A stretch of DNA of 45,176 nucleotides from a virus (IMGVR_UViG_3300036820_000030:1-45176), one strand, 5' to 3'. Positions 33,093 to 40,621 are shown, counted from the first letter of the stretch. Translations and numbers: made by a program. Notes: a model not told the origin generated them from the sequence alone.

Positions 33093-33426
33093 GGCAGTCG
33101 CACCCCGGATCGCAGGAACAGATGCGCGCCCCCGCCGGGATCCCGGTGCCGGTGATGCTCATGCCGGCCAGGCGGTTGGTGGGCTCCGGGGCGCGTCTCA
33201 GCCGCCACGCCTGGAAGCCCAAGATCGTCCACATCACGGCCGTGCAGGCCCCGGTGATCGCGCTGAACGCGAACCCGAGGCCGACGTAGCAGGCGCAGAA
33301 GACCCAGAGCCAGAACCCGGTCAGCGCGCAGCTGAACAGCGGTGGCGGCTGGCGCTTCAGGACGGCCGGGACCAGCGCCAGCGTGAAGCAGATCGACCCG
33401 ATGCCGAAGGCGAGGTTCTCGATCAA
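33085..33426 (-). CDS. Membrane protein with Cys-rich tail
   Basis: 113 residues, TTG start at 33426 overlapping the upstream stop (TTGA). Three hydrophobic segments: about 4-21 (NLAFGIGSICFTLALVPA), 29-48 (LFSCALTGFWLWVFCACYVG) and 50-72 (GFAFSAITGACTAVMWTILG). The C-terminus ends CSCDPGCDCRG, an unusual cluster of four Cys that could bind metal. It lies within a DNA metabolism operon, so membrane anchoring or lysis are both possible. No family recognised. Confidence 0.68.
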   Translation of the reverse strand: MIENLAFGIGSICFTLALVPAVLKRQPPPLFSCALTGFWLWVFCACYVGLGFAFSAITGACTAVMWTILGFQAWRLRRAPEPTNRLAGMSITGTGIPAGARICSCDPGCDCRG

Positions 33427-33884
33427 AGCCCGCCGCCGTGCCCCGGGATGCCGTCGGAGTCCGGATCTCGTCTCGTCGGCGGCTCGCCGGCGCTCGACCG
33501 GTACTGAATCTCTGGCAAGACCTCGTCCGGGACCGCGACGTGGACGCCGGTCGGCTCCTCGGAGAGCGCTCCTCGGATCCACGCGTCGGCGCTCTCACCG
33601 TGCGTCGCGGCGTGCAGGATCTCCTGGAGCGCGGCGTAGCCGGCCGTGTCAACGGCCGAGTCGCGGTGGTAGCCGCCACCGGTCTTGATCCGGGCCTGCT
33701 TGACGAAGATCATCATCGCGCAGACGTCCTGCTCGTTGAGCGGGGCGTTGAGCGACGGCCCGAGGTAGGCCGTCCAGAGGTCTGCGATGCGCCGGAAGTT
33801 CTCCGTCGGCGGGCCGTAGTGCTCGAGGCGTTCGCCTCGGACCAGCCCGTGCGCCTCGGTCAGGATGTCGCCTGTCGTACCCAC
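33423..33884 (-). CDS. DUF6378-like phage protein
   Basis: 153 residues from GTG 33884 (AAGGTGG upstream). The first 95 residues, LVRGERLEHYGPPTENFRRI, LNEQDVCAMMIFVKQARIK and HRDSAVDTAGYAALQE, match a domain widespread in actinobacterial and other phages (DUF6378), possibly MazG-related. The C-terminal 55 residues are Pro/Asp-rich and variable. Its position beside a nucleotidase fits nucleotide metabolism, but biochemical function is unknown. Confidence 0.8.
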   Translation of the reverse strand: MGTTGDILTEAHGLVRGERLEHYGPPTENFRRIADLWTAYLGPSLNAPLNEQDVCAMMIFVKQARIKTGGGYHRDSAVDTAGYAALQEILHAATHGESADAWIRGALSEEPTGVHVAVPDEVLPEIQYRSSAGEPPTRRDPDSDGIPGHGGGL

Positions 33885-34435
33885 GTTTCCACCACCTTCC
33901 AGTCCGTGAAGAGCTCTGCCAGTTCGAGGTCGACGTCCGTGTTCCACGGACGCGCGGGCACGAAGACCTTGGGCGCGTGAGGCGCCGTCGCGATCTGGTG
34001 CGCGTTGTCGGTGCGATCGTCGACGTATCCGATGCACGCCGCGACGGCTCCCTTGTCCATCCCGCTCGCGAAGTGCAGCGCGCGCGGGTGAAGCTTCTGC
34101 TCGGCCAGCCACGCCATCGTGACGTCGGCGCAGTCGAGCGGGCGGTGGGTGATGAAGCACAGGTCCACGACCTGCTCGAGACGCCGGACCGCCTTGACGG
34201 CGTCGAGGTGCGCAGGCCCGCCCCGGAACAGCTCGCGGCGCAGGGCCTTCGTGGACCAGAGGCGGTCCATGGCGCGGTCGCCTACCAGCTCGTTGAGCGC
34301 GTGCCAGTGGGTCACGTCTTCATAGTGGACGGTGTGGCCCATCTGCCGGAGCACCGAACAGGCCGCCCCGATGAAGTCGTAGATGACTCCGTCGATGTCC
34401 ACCCCGAAGAGGGGCTTCGTCACTTCCGTCATCAT
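33860..34435 (-). CDS. HAD-family 5'(3')-deoxyribonucleotidase-like phosphatase
   Basis: 191 residues. Motif I FGVDIDGVIYDF carries the nucleophile Asp 13 and acid Asp 15; LCFITHRP is motif II; the final acidic motif is GYVDDRTDN. The small helical cap resembles 5'-nucleotidase, deoxy (NT5C) proteins, which dephosphorylate dNMPs. Two adjacent ATG codons can start it (34435 or 34432), with AGGTGG upstream. With the MazG-like and DUF5664-type genes it suggests tight control of the nucleotide pool. Confidence 0.82.
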   Translation of the reverse strand: MMTEVTKPLFGVDIDGVIYDFIGAACSVLRQMGHTVHYEDVTHWHALNELVGDRAMDRLWSTKALRRELFRGGPAHLDAVKAVRRLEQVVDLCFITHRPLDCADVTMAWLAEQKLHPRALHFASGMDKGAVAACIGYVDDRTDNAHQIATAPHAPKVFVPARPWNTDVDLELAELFTDWKVVETWVRQATS

Positions 34436-34713
34436 ACACCACCTGTCTTGATGGTCACGGGGTACAGCTCCCGCAGGACGTCCGGCGGCTCCTCGGCGGC
34501 GACCAGCAGCGCGTCGACGAACCTGATGCTGACCCGGCCGACGTCGCACGCGCGATCCAGATCTCGGATGTGATGCCCCGCGCGCGCGCAGAGCGCCCGC
34601 ACGGAGTCACCCGGGTGGCGGTTCTGCCAGTAGCCGAGGAACGCCATCAGCGGCTCGACCGGAAGCCGCTCGTCGTCCGTGACCTCAGGCGTGTAGGCGG
34701 CCTCGAGGATCAC
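34432..34713 (-). CDS. Hypothetical helical protein
   Basis: 93 residues from GTG 34713, which overlaps the upstream stop (GTGA). Acidic N-terminus, then PLMAFLGYWQNRHPGDSVR, RAGHHIRDLDRACDVG and VDALLVAAEEPPDVLRELYP. The middle resembles a helix-turn-helix of lambda-repressor type (RALCARAGHHIRDLDRA), but weakly. Function unknown. Confidence 0.65.
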   Translation of the reverse strand: MILEAAYTPEVTDDERLPVEPLMAFLGYWQNRHPGDSVRALCARAGHHIRDLDRACDVGRVSIRFVDALLVAAEEPPDVLRELYPVTIKTGGV

Positions 34714-34874
34714 TTCGGAATCCTGACCTGCTCGACCACGTTGAACGTCAGGTAGACGTCCCAGACCTCCTGATCTCCGTCGTCGCGCACGTAGTCCACC
34801 TCGAGCTCGTCGGCTCCGGGCCAACGCAGCGCGGCCTCGCGGATCGCCGCCTCGGTCAGATCTTCATCAGCCAT
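34710..34874 (-). CDS. 54-residue acidic protein
   Basis: ATG 34874 overlaps the end of the helicase gene and its stop overlaps the next GTG (GTGA), so it fills what would be a 140-base gap in the operon. Pattern: helix (DLTEAAIREAALRWPG) then beta (ELEVDYVRDD, EVWDVYLTFNVVEQV). Too short for many gene finders. No family recognised. Confidence 0.65.
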   Translation of the reverse strand: MADEDLTEAAIREAALRWPGADELEVDYVRDDGDQEVWDVYLTFNVVEQVRIPK

Positions 34875-36583
34875 TTCCGGATCGTCTCCTGGTCGCGGGC
34901 CACCTCTTCGAGGATGTCTCCCTTGGTTGACAGCGTCGTGCGGACGTTCGACTCGATCGTGTCACGGGCCTCGATGTCGATGCGCTGGACCGGCCTGTCC
35001 TGCCCCCTGCGCCACACGCGCGCCTCCGCCTGCCGGTCCCTGATGAGGCTGAACGACCGCTGTAGGAACACCACGTGGCGGGCGGCCGTCAGCGTGAGGC
35101 CCTCACCGCCGGCGGACGTCGTCGCCATGATGAGCGGGATCTCTCCGGCCTGGAACGCGGCGACGTTGCGGTCACGCTGCGCCGTGTCGACGCTGCCGGT
35201 GATGAGACCGTGCGAGACCTCGCGCGCGCTCAGGCGCGCGGAGGCGAGATTGATCAGCTGCCGGCTCTCGGCGAACACGACGGCCTGCTCCCCAGATGCG
35301 AACAGCTCGTCGAGCACCTCGTCGAGGGCGTCGAGCTTGCTCGAGGGCTCGGCCAGCGTCATGTTCCCCTCGGCGTCCACCTCGCCGTAGGCGGAGCAGA
35401 GCTGGAGCAGTCGGACCATCCGCGTGAGCGGGTTCGTCGCCATGAGGACGCCACCGTCCAGCTCAGCCAGCAGCTCCTTGCGCATCTGTTCGTAGGCCTT
35501 CGCCTGCTTCGGCAGCAGGTCGATCTCGCGGAGCTGCGGCGGGAGCTTCCCGAGCAGGTCGGGGATGACAATCTGGGTAGGGCGGCGGATGAAGCGCGGG
35601 TCCAGGATCTTGAACAGCTCGTCCCGGGTCTCGCCCTTGATTCCGACGACGTTCATGCCCCCGAAGTAGTTGTAGCCGAGGAGCCCGTACCGGTCGACGA
35701 ACTGGGTCTTGCCGGGCCACTCGCGCGGATCGACGAAGTGCATCACTGACCAGAGGTCCTCCGGCGTGTTGGCGAGGGGCGTCCCGGTCGCGGCGAAGCG
35801 GTGGGTGGCCTGGCGGCCGACCGCCCAGAGCGCGCGCGTCTGTTGGGTCTTCGGGCTCTTGGCCCGGTGCGCCTCGTCGGCGATCACGGTCCCGAACGGG
35901 ATGGCGTTGAGCTCCTTCGGGGCCTTCTCCTTGTCGGTCAGCTTGATGAACCCGTAGCCGGCCAGCCGCGAGTGCGCGCGGAGCGCCTCGTAGTTGATGA
36001 CGTAGACAGCGGCGCCCGTGTCCGCCCCGACGGTGATGAGGCCGGCGCGCTTCTTGGCGCTGCCGCGGACCACGACGACCTCGCGCGCGGGAGCCCACCG
36101 TCCGAACTCGGCCGCCCAGGTCCCGACCATCGAGTTCGGGCAGACGACCAGCGCCGGGTAGGCGGCCTCTCCGATCTGCTCGAGGGCGCAGATCAGCTGC
36201 ACGGTCTTTCCGGCGCCCATCTCGTCCCCGAGCAGCGCGCTCCCGGCCGTGGCCATGAACGCCACGCCGGCCCGCTGGCGAGGCTCGAGGCCAAGTCCCT
36301 CAGGCAGCGTGATCGAGAGCTCGGCGTCCTCGGCGTCACGCAAGTCGATGCACGGCCCGATGCGGGTCGCGATCTCGGTCTCGGCCCAGGCGATCAGCTC
36401 GGGTCCGATCTCCAGTTGGTCACCGAAGACGCCGCGAGACTGGACGCACGCGGCCCACGAGAGCGGGACGTGCCACTGCTCACGGTCGCGATCCCACTTG
36501 ACGCCCGGGATCCGCTTCACGACCTCGCGTTGGTGGTAACCGGACGTGATCCAGATCTCGTCCGCCTCCCGTTCGATGAGCAC
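34856..36583 (-). CDS. SNF2-family DNA translocase/helicase with HARP-like N-terminus
   Basis: 575 residues, GTG start. Residues 10-45 (ITSGYHQREVVKRIPGVKW, REQWHVPLS) resemble the HARP motif of SMARCAL1-type annealing helicases. Helicase motifs: GDEMGAGKT with Lys at about 126, VICPN-like VVCPNSM, VIADEAHRAK (DEAH-like box), ATGTPLANTPEDLW, then in the second lobe VVFAESRQL, TTSAGGEGLTLTAA and VWRRGQDRPVQ. These are the SNF2/Swi2 family. It would remodel forks or drive annealing rather than classical unwinding. It directly follows the RuvC-like resolvase. Confidence 0.92.
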   Translation of the reverse strand: MLIEREADEIWITSGYHQREVVKRIPGVKWDRDREQWHVPLSWAACVQSRGVFGDQLEIGPELIAWAETEIATRIGPCIDLRDAEDAELSITLPEGLGLEPRQRAGVAFMATAGSALLGDEMGAGKTVQLICALEQIGEAAYPALVVCPNSMVGTWAAEFGRWAPAREVVVVRGSAKKRAGLITVGADTGAAVYVINYEALRAHSRLAGYGFIKLTDKEKAPKELNAIPFGTVIADEAHRAKSPKTQQTRALWAVGRQATHRFAATGTPLANTPEDLWSVMHFVDPREWPGKTQFVDRYGLLGYNYFGGMNVVGIKGETRDELFKILDPRFIRRPTQIVIPDLLGKLPPQLREIDLLPKQAKAYEQMRKELLAELDGGVLMATNPLTRMVRLLQLCSAYGEVDAEGNMTLAEPSSKLDALDEVLDELFASGEQAVVFAESRQLINLASARLSAREVSHGLITGSVDTAQRDRNVAAFQAGEIPLIMATTSAGGEGLTLTAARHVVFLQRSFSLIRDRQAEARVWRRGQDRPVQRIDIEARDTIESNVRTTLSTKGDILEEVARDQETIRKWLMKI

Positions 36584-36588
36584 AACGT

Positions 36589-37029
36589 CTATTCTACATC
36601 ACCCGCCCTGGCCAGCAGCGACAGGTCGAGCAGGCGTCGCTTCGCGAGGGCCAGGACGAGGTGGCGCGTCGCGTCACGCGGGTGGTCCAGCCCCTTCGTC
36701 CACCAGCCGAGCGCCTTGAGCTTCGCGTCGGTTGTGAAGGCCTTGGCCTCGGACGGGCTCTGGGTCTCGAAGGCGACGTGGTACTCGCCTGCCAGGAACC
36801 GGCCGACGCCGATGAACTCGATCACGTCGAGGGCGTCCCGCTCAGACTTCTTGAGCGTCTGCTGGCTGAGATGGAACGACTCGAAGACCATGAGGTCGAG
36901 CCGACCGCCACAGAGGATGTCGACGGTGCGCATGGCGTCGAGACGCGGCTCATGCCACGCCCGGAAGGTTCCGTCCTCCCACATGGCGAGCCCGGTCGTG
37001 CCCCCCGGATCCACCGCGAGCACCCTCAC
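36589..37029 (-). CDS. RuvC-like Holliday junction resolvase
   Basis: 146 residues from GTG 37029, overlapping the upstream stop (GTGA), with GGAGAG upstream. RNase H-like fold: VLAVDPGGTTGLAMW with Asp 7, LMVFESFHL with the second acidic residue, and a C-terminal helix HPRDATRHLVLALA with Asp. These are the catalytic residues of RuvC-type resolvases in phages. It would resolve recombination or replication junctions before packaging. Confidence 0.85.
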   Translation of the reverse strand: MRVLAVDPGGTTGLAMWEDGTFRAWHEPRLDAMRTVDILCGGRLDLMVFESFHLSQQTLKKSERDALDVIEFIGVGRFLAGEYHVAFETQSPSEAKAFTTDAKLKALGWWTKGLDHPRDATRHLVLALAKRRLLDLSLLARAGDVE

Positions 37030-37277
37030 GGTAGCTCTCCGAACAGCAGGTACGAGTCGATCGCGCGCTCGACATCCCTGAACAGGACGCGCATCGCGGC
37101 GCGCAGCTGGCGCCGACGGCGCACGCGCCAGGGACGCGGCTCGATCGCCCACGACCGACGCCAGAAGTAGAGCTGGTCGCGGTAGTAGCCGCCTCGCAGC
37201 CGGGCGCGCACGCGCCAGGGCCAGCGCATCGGGACCGTCTGGATGGTGTAGACGATCTCCGTCTCAGGCTCGGTCAT
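37026..37277 (-). CDS. Small basic hypothetical protein
   Basis: 83 residues, rich in Arg and Trp/Tyr (PWRVRARLRGGYYRDQLYFW; RPWRVRRRRQLRAAMRVL). Overlaps the MazG-like stop and the resolvase start. A nucleic-acid-binding role is suggested only by charge. Confidence 0.6.
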   Translation of the reverse strand: MTEPETEIVYTIQTVPMRWPWRVRARLRGGYYRDQLYFWRRSWAIEPRPWRVRRRRQLRAAMRVLFRDVERAIDSYLLFGELP

Positions 37278-37524
37278 AAGCCTCGACGGCCGCGACCGCG
37301 ACGGCCGCGACCTGGATCAGCTCGGTCCGGTAACGGTCTCCGTCGAACGGGTCGAGGCGGCCCTCGGCGATCTCCTTGCCAACCTCGCCGAACTCCTCTC
37401 CGAGGATGGCGTACCACATCGACGGCTCGTGGTCCTGCTCACCCCAGAGCGCGACCTGTCGATAGCGCTCGTTGAACACCTCATCCAGCACCGCCTGGGT
37501 CGTCGTGGTCATCGATGGGGGCAT
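37264..37524 (-). CDS. MazG-like nucleotide pyrophosphohydrolase
   Basis: 86 residues. QVALWGEQDHEPSMWYAILG, EEFGEVGKEIAEG and YRTELIQVAAVAVAAVEA follow the four-helix pattern of MazG-like NTP pyrophosphatases, with EEFGE as the metal-binding pair and ELIQ in place of the usual ExxD. ATG 37524 has GAGGAGG five bases upstream and overlaps the previous stop. Likely trims non-canonical or excess (d)NTPs; in a phage with modified DNA it could also remove an unmodified precursor. Confidence 0.8.
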   Translation of the reverse strand: MPPSMTTTTQAVLDEVFNERYRQVALWGEQDHEPSMWYAILGEEFGEVGKEIAEGRLDPFDGDRYRTELIQVAAVAVAAVEAYDRA

Positions 37525-38435
37525 CAGGCCTCCTCGGTCTGCGGCGGCAATCCGCCGTCCGCGAGGTACTGCTTGAGCACGGGGCTCTTGACCTCGCGCA
37601 CGGACGTCAGCTTCATGCCGCGCTCATCCACGGCCGGCATGTTGTCCCAATCGATGTCCGTGCGCCGCACCAGCGGCGTCTCGAACTTCTTCCAGTTGAC
37701 GACGTGCTGCGGTCGGCCATAGCGCCGACTTACTGTAACGACGCCGGGCCACGTCCGCTCGAGGATGCGCGCCATCTTGAGGCGCCCGTCCGCGGCGTAC
37801 AGGTCGTCCGTGTTACCGCCCTTCATGGTCATGGTCCGAATCTTGTTGACCATGAAGGCGTTGAACAGGATCGTCACCCACTCTCCCGACGCGAGCGCCT
37901 GCAGACACAGATCCGTGTCTTCGTTGTACGGCAGCCGCCAGCGGAACGGCATCGCGTTGTTGAGCAGCATACAGGAATAGACGTGAGAGTTGAGGAAGTA
38001 GGGCGGCTTGACGCCCGGGAAGACGAGGCTCATGTAACTCGGTCCGCTGATCGCCACATTTGTGTAACGATCCGAGAAGTCCTCGCAGACGCTGAGCGCG
38101 ATCCCGGCCTCGCACGGGATGCGGTCCGTGTTGACGCGGCGCCGGAACTCGTTCATGTTGTCGTCGAGGCACCAGTGGCGCTCGTGCCCCTCCGCGATCG
38201 AGTGTTCCATGATGAAGTTGCGCGCGGGGGTCGAGGAGCCGTTGTCGTCCTTCGGCAGCACCAGCACGCGCTCGTCCCCGACCAGGCGGGCGTAGTCCTC
38301 CGCCTCCTTCGGCTCGACGACGACCCTGAACGGGACGCCGTCGCGGTTGAGCGTGCGCACGGTCAGCGCGCGCTCGGGCAGGAAGCGTCCCTTCGACGGG
38401 AGGTAGACCGGGTAACGCGGGAGGGTCTTGCTCAT
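37524..38435 (-). CDS. TET-associated-type glycosyltransferase (TAGT-like)
   Basis: 303 residues from ATG 38435, which overlaps the ParB stop (ATGA). The start PVYLPSKGRF, FRVVVEPKE, VLVLPKDDNGSSTPARNF and the metal/sugar-site triad in HWCLDDN (Asp 91-Asp 92-Asn 93) are the hallmarks I associate with the TAGT group of GT-A glycosyltransferases, found in phages near TET/JBP oxygenases and ParB-domain genes. RLPYNEDTDLCLQALA would hold the catalytic acid. Members are predicted to glycosylate oxidised bases in phage DNA. No TET/JBP or base hydroxymethylase is visible in this window, so the acceptor is open; a protein or another base is possible. Confidence 0.78.
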   Translation of the reverse strand: MSKTLPRYPVYLPSKGRFLPERALTVRTLNRDGVPFRVVVEPKEAEDYARLVGDERVLVLPKDDNGSSTPARNFIMEHSIAEGHERHWCLDDNMNEFRRRVNTDRIPCEAGIALSVCEDFSDRYTNVAISGPSYMSLVFPGVKPPYFLNSHVYSCMLLNNAMPFRWRLPYNEDTDLCLQALASGEWVTILFNAFMVNKIRTMTMKGGNTDDLYAADGRLKMARILERTWPGVVTVSRRYGRPQHVVNWKKFETPLVRRTDIDWDNMPAVDERGMKLTSVREVKSPVLKQYLADGGLPPQTEEA

Positions 38436-39646
38436 GCGCGCGCGTCCAGGTTCGCCGGGTGGTCGGCCGGGAGGTCCGGGAACGCGAGCCCGTCCGCCTC
38501 GGCCTCCGCGATGCACTCCTCGACGTCCATCTGGCCGGGATCCTGCTCGTCCGCGAACAGCAGGCTCTTGAGGTCCTGCCGCTCACCGCGGTCGGGCCAC
38601 CAGGCCGTCATCGTCCAACGCTGGTTGGAGACGTGCTCGATCTCCAGCAGGTCGAGGATGCGCTGGCGCTCCTCGAGACTCTGGAAGGTGAGGATGAGCT
38701 TGATGCGGTTCTCCGGCTCCTGGTAGGCCGGCATCCCGATCCACTCCGACGCGGCGTCGTGATGCTCGATCTCGGCCTCGGGCCGGGTCGTCATCACGAG
38801 CGCGGCCAGGGTCTGCGGGTCGAAGCCCGTCCCGAGCAGCGCCTCGGCCCCGCCGTCCCCTCTGACCTCACGGAGCATGTCGGTCAGCAGGCGATCGTCC
38901 ACCGCGCCGAGCTTCGCCAGCTCGTTGTCACCGGCCATGACGCGCAGCGCCTCCGGGTCGTTCGGACCGCACTTGAGCCTGGTGACCGGGACCACCTTGA
39001 CGCCCATCTCGCGCGCCGCCTCGACCAGCCCGTGGCCGGCGAGGATCGTGCCGTCATTGGCGACCACGACGTTGCGGTAGATGCCGTGCTCCTTCAGGCT
39101 CGCCGTCAGGTGCTCCAGCTGCTCTCGCGGGTGCTGACGGTAGTTCTCGGGGTGGGCCTGGAGCTCGTCGATCGGCGCCTGCTCGGTGTTCTGCGTGCCG
39201 AGCGCCTTCATCGCCTCGACCTCGTCGAGGCTGAGGCCGGTGCCCTCGAAGCTGCTGATCCCCTCGAACAGCGTCACCTGGTCCGTCGCGCTCTCCCAGC
39301 CGCGGGTGGCCAGGACGTTGTCCGCGATGTTGTAGTCGTGCCGGTCCTCCTCGGTGGCGAACTCGGCGATGATCGCTGCGACGTGGGTCCAGCCGATCAG
39401 GCGGGCGGCCTCCGTGACGTGGTGCCCGGCGACCAGCACGTCGTCGGCGTCCGTGAGCACGGCGCGCACCTGGCCCCAGCGCAGGAGCGACTCCTGCAGG
39501 CGCTTGAGGTGCTTGGTCTTGGCGCCCCGGCCCTGGGGCGTGGCGAGGTTGAAGCGGTGGTTCTCGGGGTCCGGCTTGAGCGAATCGATCGGGACCAGAT
39601 GCTGGCGCAGCGCCTCGGCGCCCTCCCAGCGGATCGCTTCCGTCAC
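38432..39646 (-). CDS. Tandem ParB-domain protein
   Basis: 404 residues from GTG 39646 (GTGA overlap). Two ParB/Srx-like domains: about 17-130 (LVPIDSLKPDPENHRFN, LVAGHHVTEAARLIGW) and about 170-280 (APIDELQAHPENYRQHP, TILAGHGLVEAAREMG). Each has the GH-containing nucleotide-binding motif. A 70-residue mixed segment follows (IKLILTFQSLEERQRILDLL) and an acidic end with AFPDLPADHPAN, shared with the SSB-like protein. ParB-like domains occur in DNA modification and DNA-processing phage proteins, where they bind or hydrolyse nucleotides. Coupling to the glycosyltransferase suggests a joint pathway. Confidence 0.82.
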   Translation of the reverse strand: MTEAIRWEGAEALRQHLVPIDSLKPDPENHRFNLATPQGRGAKTKHLKRLQESLLRWGQVRAVLTDADDVLVAGHHVTEAARLIGWTHVAAIIAEFATEEDRHDYNIADNVLATRGWESATDQVTLFEGISSFEGTGLSLDEVEAMKALGTQNTEQAPIDELQAHPENYRQHPREQLEHLTASLKEHGIYRNVVVANDGTILAGHGLVEAAREMGVKVVPVTRLKCGPNDPEALRVMAGDNELAKLGAVDDRLLTDMLREVRGDGGAEALLGTGFDPQTLAALVMTTRPEAEIEHHDAASEWIGMPAYQEPENRIKLILTFQSLEERQRILDLLEIEHVSNQRWTMTAWWPDRGERQDLKSLLFADEQDPGQMDVEECIAEAEADGLAFPDLPADHPANLDARA

Positions 39647-39939
39647 AGGCGTTCCTCTCGGTTCAGGATGTTGGCCACGGAGGCCGCATACCACAGTCTA
39701 CCACGTGGCGTCGGGACGCCATCCTCGTTGAGCCCGTCGGCGATGGCTTTCAGGCTGAGGTCGTGCGCGCGCTCGCGGCGGATGCGGCGCTCGATCGCGG
39801 CGCGGTCCCACTCCGGCGAGGGGGCGGCCGGCGCCGGACGCCTGCGGGAACGCCCGCCGAGCCGTCGGAACTCTCGCTGGGCCGCGGTGAGCTCTCGCTT
39901 CGCATCCCGCACGCGCTCGCGCGCCTCGTCGAGGGTCAC
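39643..39939 (-). CDS. Small protein with recombinase-like helix-turn-helix
   Basis: 98 residues, GTG start overlapping the integrase stop. The N-terminal half is a charged helix (EARERVRDAKRELTAAQREF); the C-terminal half, SLKAIADGLNEDGVPTPRG, then LWYAASVANILN, closely follows the DNA-binding Recombinase domain of large serine recombinases. There is no catalytic serine domain. It may help the adjacent tyrosine recombinase choose its site, or regulate the operon. Confidence 0.72.
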   Translation of the reverse strand: MTLDEARERVRDAKRELTAAQREFRRLGGRSRRRPAPAAPSPEWDRAAIERRIRRERAHDLSLKAIADGLNEDGVPTPRGRLWYAASVANILNREERL

Positions 39940-40604
39940 GCCAGCTCACCGCCACGGCCAGCCAGCGCGTTCGCCTGATCCTGGCCCGTCAGGTGGGAGA
40001 TGTAGCGCGACGTGGTCGCGATGTTCGAGTGGCCGAGCTGGGCCTGGATGACCGGCAGCGGTACGCCCTCGACCGCCCACTCGGCCGCGGCCGTGTGGCG
40101 CAGGCCGTGCGGGTGGACCCGCTTCGTGATCCCCGCGCGCTCAGCACGCCGCTTGAGCATCCGACCGACCGCGTTCCGGTCCATCCGCCCGCCCTTGAGC
40201 GTGCAGAACAGCGGGCTCCCGGGTCGCGCGTAGTCGGGCCTGACGCGCAGCCAGGCGTCGAGCAGCGCGAGGGAGTCGTCGGTCGTCACGACGACGCGGG
40301 CTTTGTCGCCCTTTCCGTGCATCACGCGGATCAGCTTCCGGTCGTGGTCGACGTCTCCCGGTGCGAGGTCGAGCGCCTCGGAGACGCGCAGCGCCGCCCG
40401 GTACATCAGGCCGAGCAGCGCCCGATCTCGGACGCCAGTCGGGTACCTGAGATTGCAGGTCTTGAGGACGGCCTGGACCTCCTCCACCGTCAGCACGTCG
40501 ACGCGTCTAGACGGCGCCTTGGAGCGCTTACCCGGGCGTTTCCCACCCGTATAGATGGCAGGATCCGCCACGGGCGGTCCACCGTGGGAGCGTGCATCGT
40601 ACAT
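39936..40604 (-). CDS. Tyrosine recombinase, catalytic domain with very short N-terminus
   Basis: 222 residues if translation starts at ATG 40604. Catalytic residues: Arg 73 in AALRVSEAL, Lys in HGKGDKAR, His 166 and Arg 169 in HPHGLRHTAA, His 192 in LGHSNIATTS, nucleophile Tyr 201. Only about 35 residues precede the catalytic domain, so the usual core-binding domain (about 90 residues) and arm-binding domain are absent; a longer reading into the polymerase gene would not supply one. An inverted repeat covers the start. It could be an integrase or a Cre/Xer-like resolvase of genome multimers; its place inside the replication operon favours the latter slightly. Confidence 0.85.
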   Translation of the reverse strand: MYDARSHGGPPVADPAIYTGGKRPGKRSKAPSRRVDVLTVEEVQAVLKTCNLRYPTGVRDRALLGLMYRAALRVSEALDLAPGDVDHDRKLIRVMHGKGDKARVVVTTDDSLALLDAWLRVRPDYARPGSPLFCTLKGGRMDRNAVGRMLKRRAERAGITKRVHPHGLRHTAAAEWAVEGVPLPVIQAQLGHSNIATTSRYISHLTGQDQANALAGRGGELA

Positions 40605-40621
40605 CAAAAGCTCACTTTTGA
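40604..40621. promoter_or_regulatory. Inverted repeat at the recombinase start
   Basis: TCAAAAG (40604-40610), CTCA, CTTTTGA (40615-40621). On the reverse strand it ends at the first base of the ATG, so in mRNA it can hide the start codon; as DNA it is an operator-like or recombinase-core-like palindrome. It is AT-rich against a GC-rich background. Confidence 0.6.

Noticed and set aside
38459-40051. Long open frame on the forward strand (530 codons) opposite the ParB gene
   Set aside because: Typical antisense shadow in GC-rich DNA: no ribosome site, Arg/Leu/Val-rich composition, and the reverse strand holds clear ParB and recombinase motifs.
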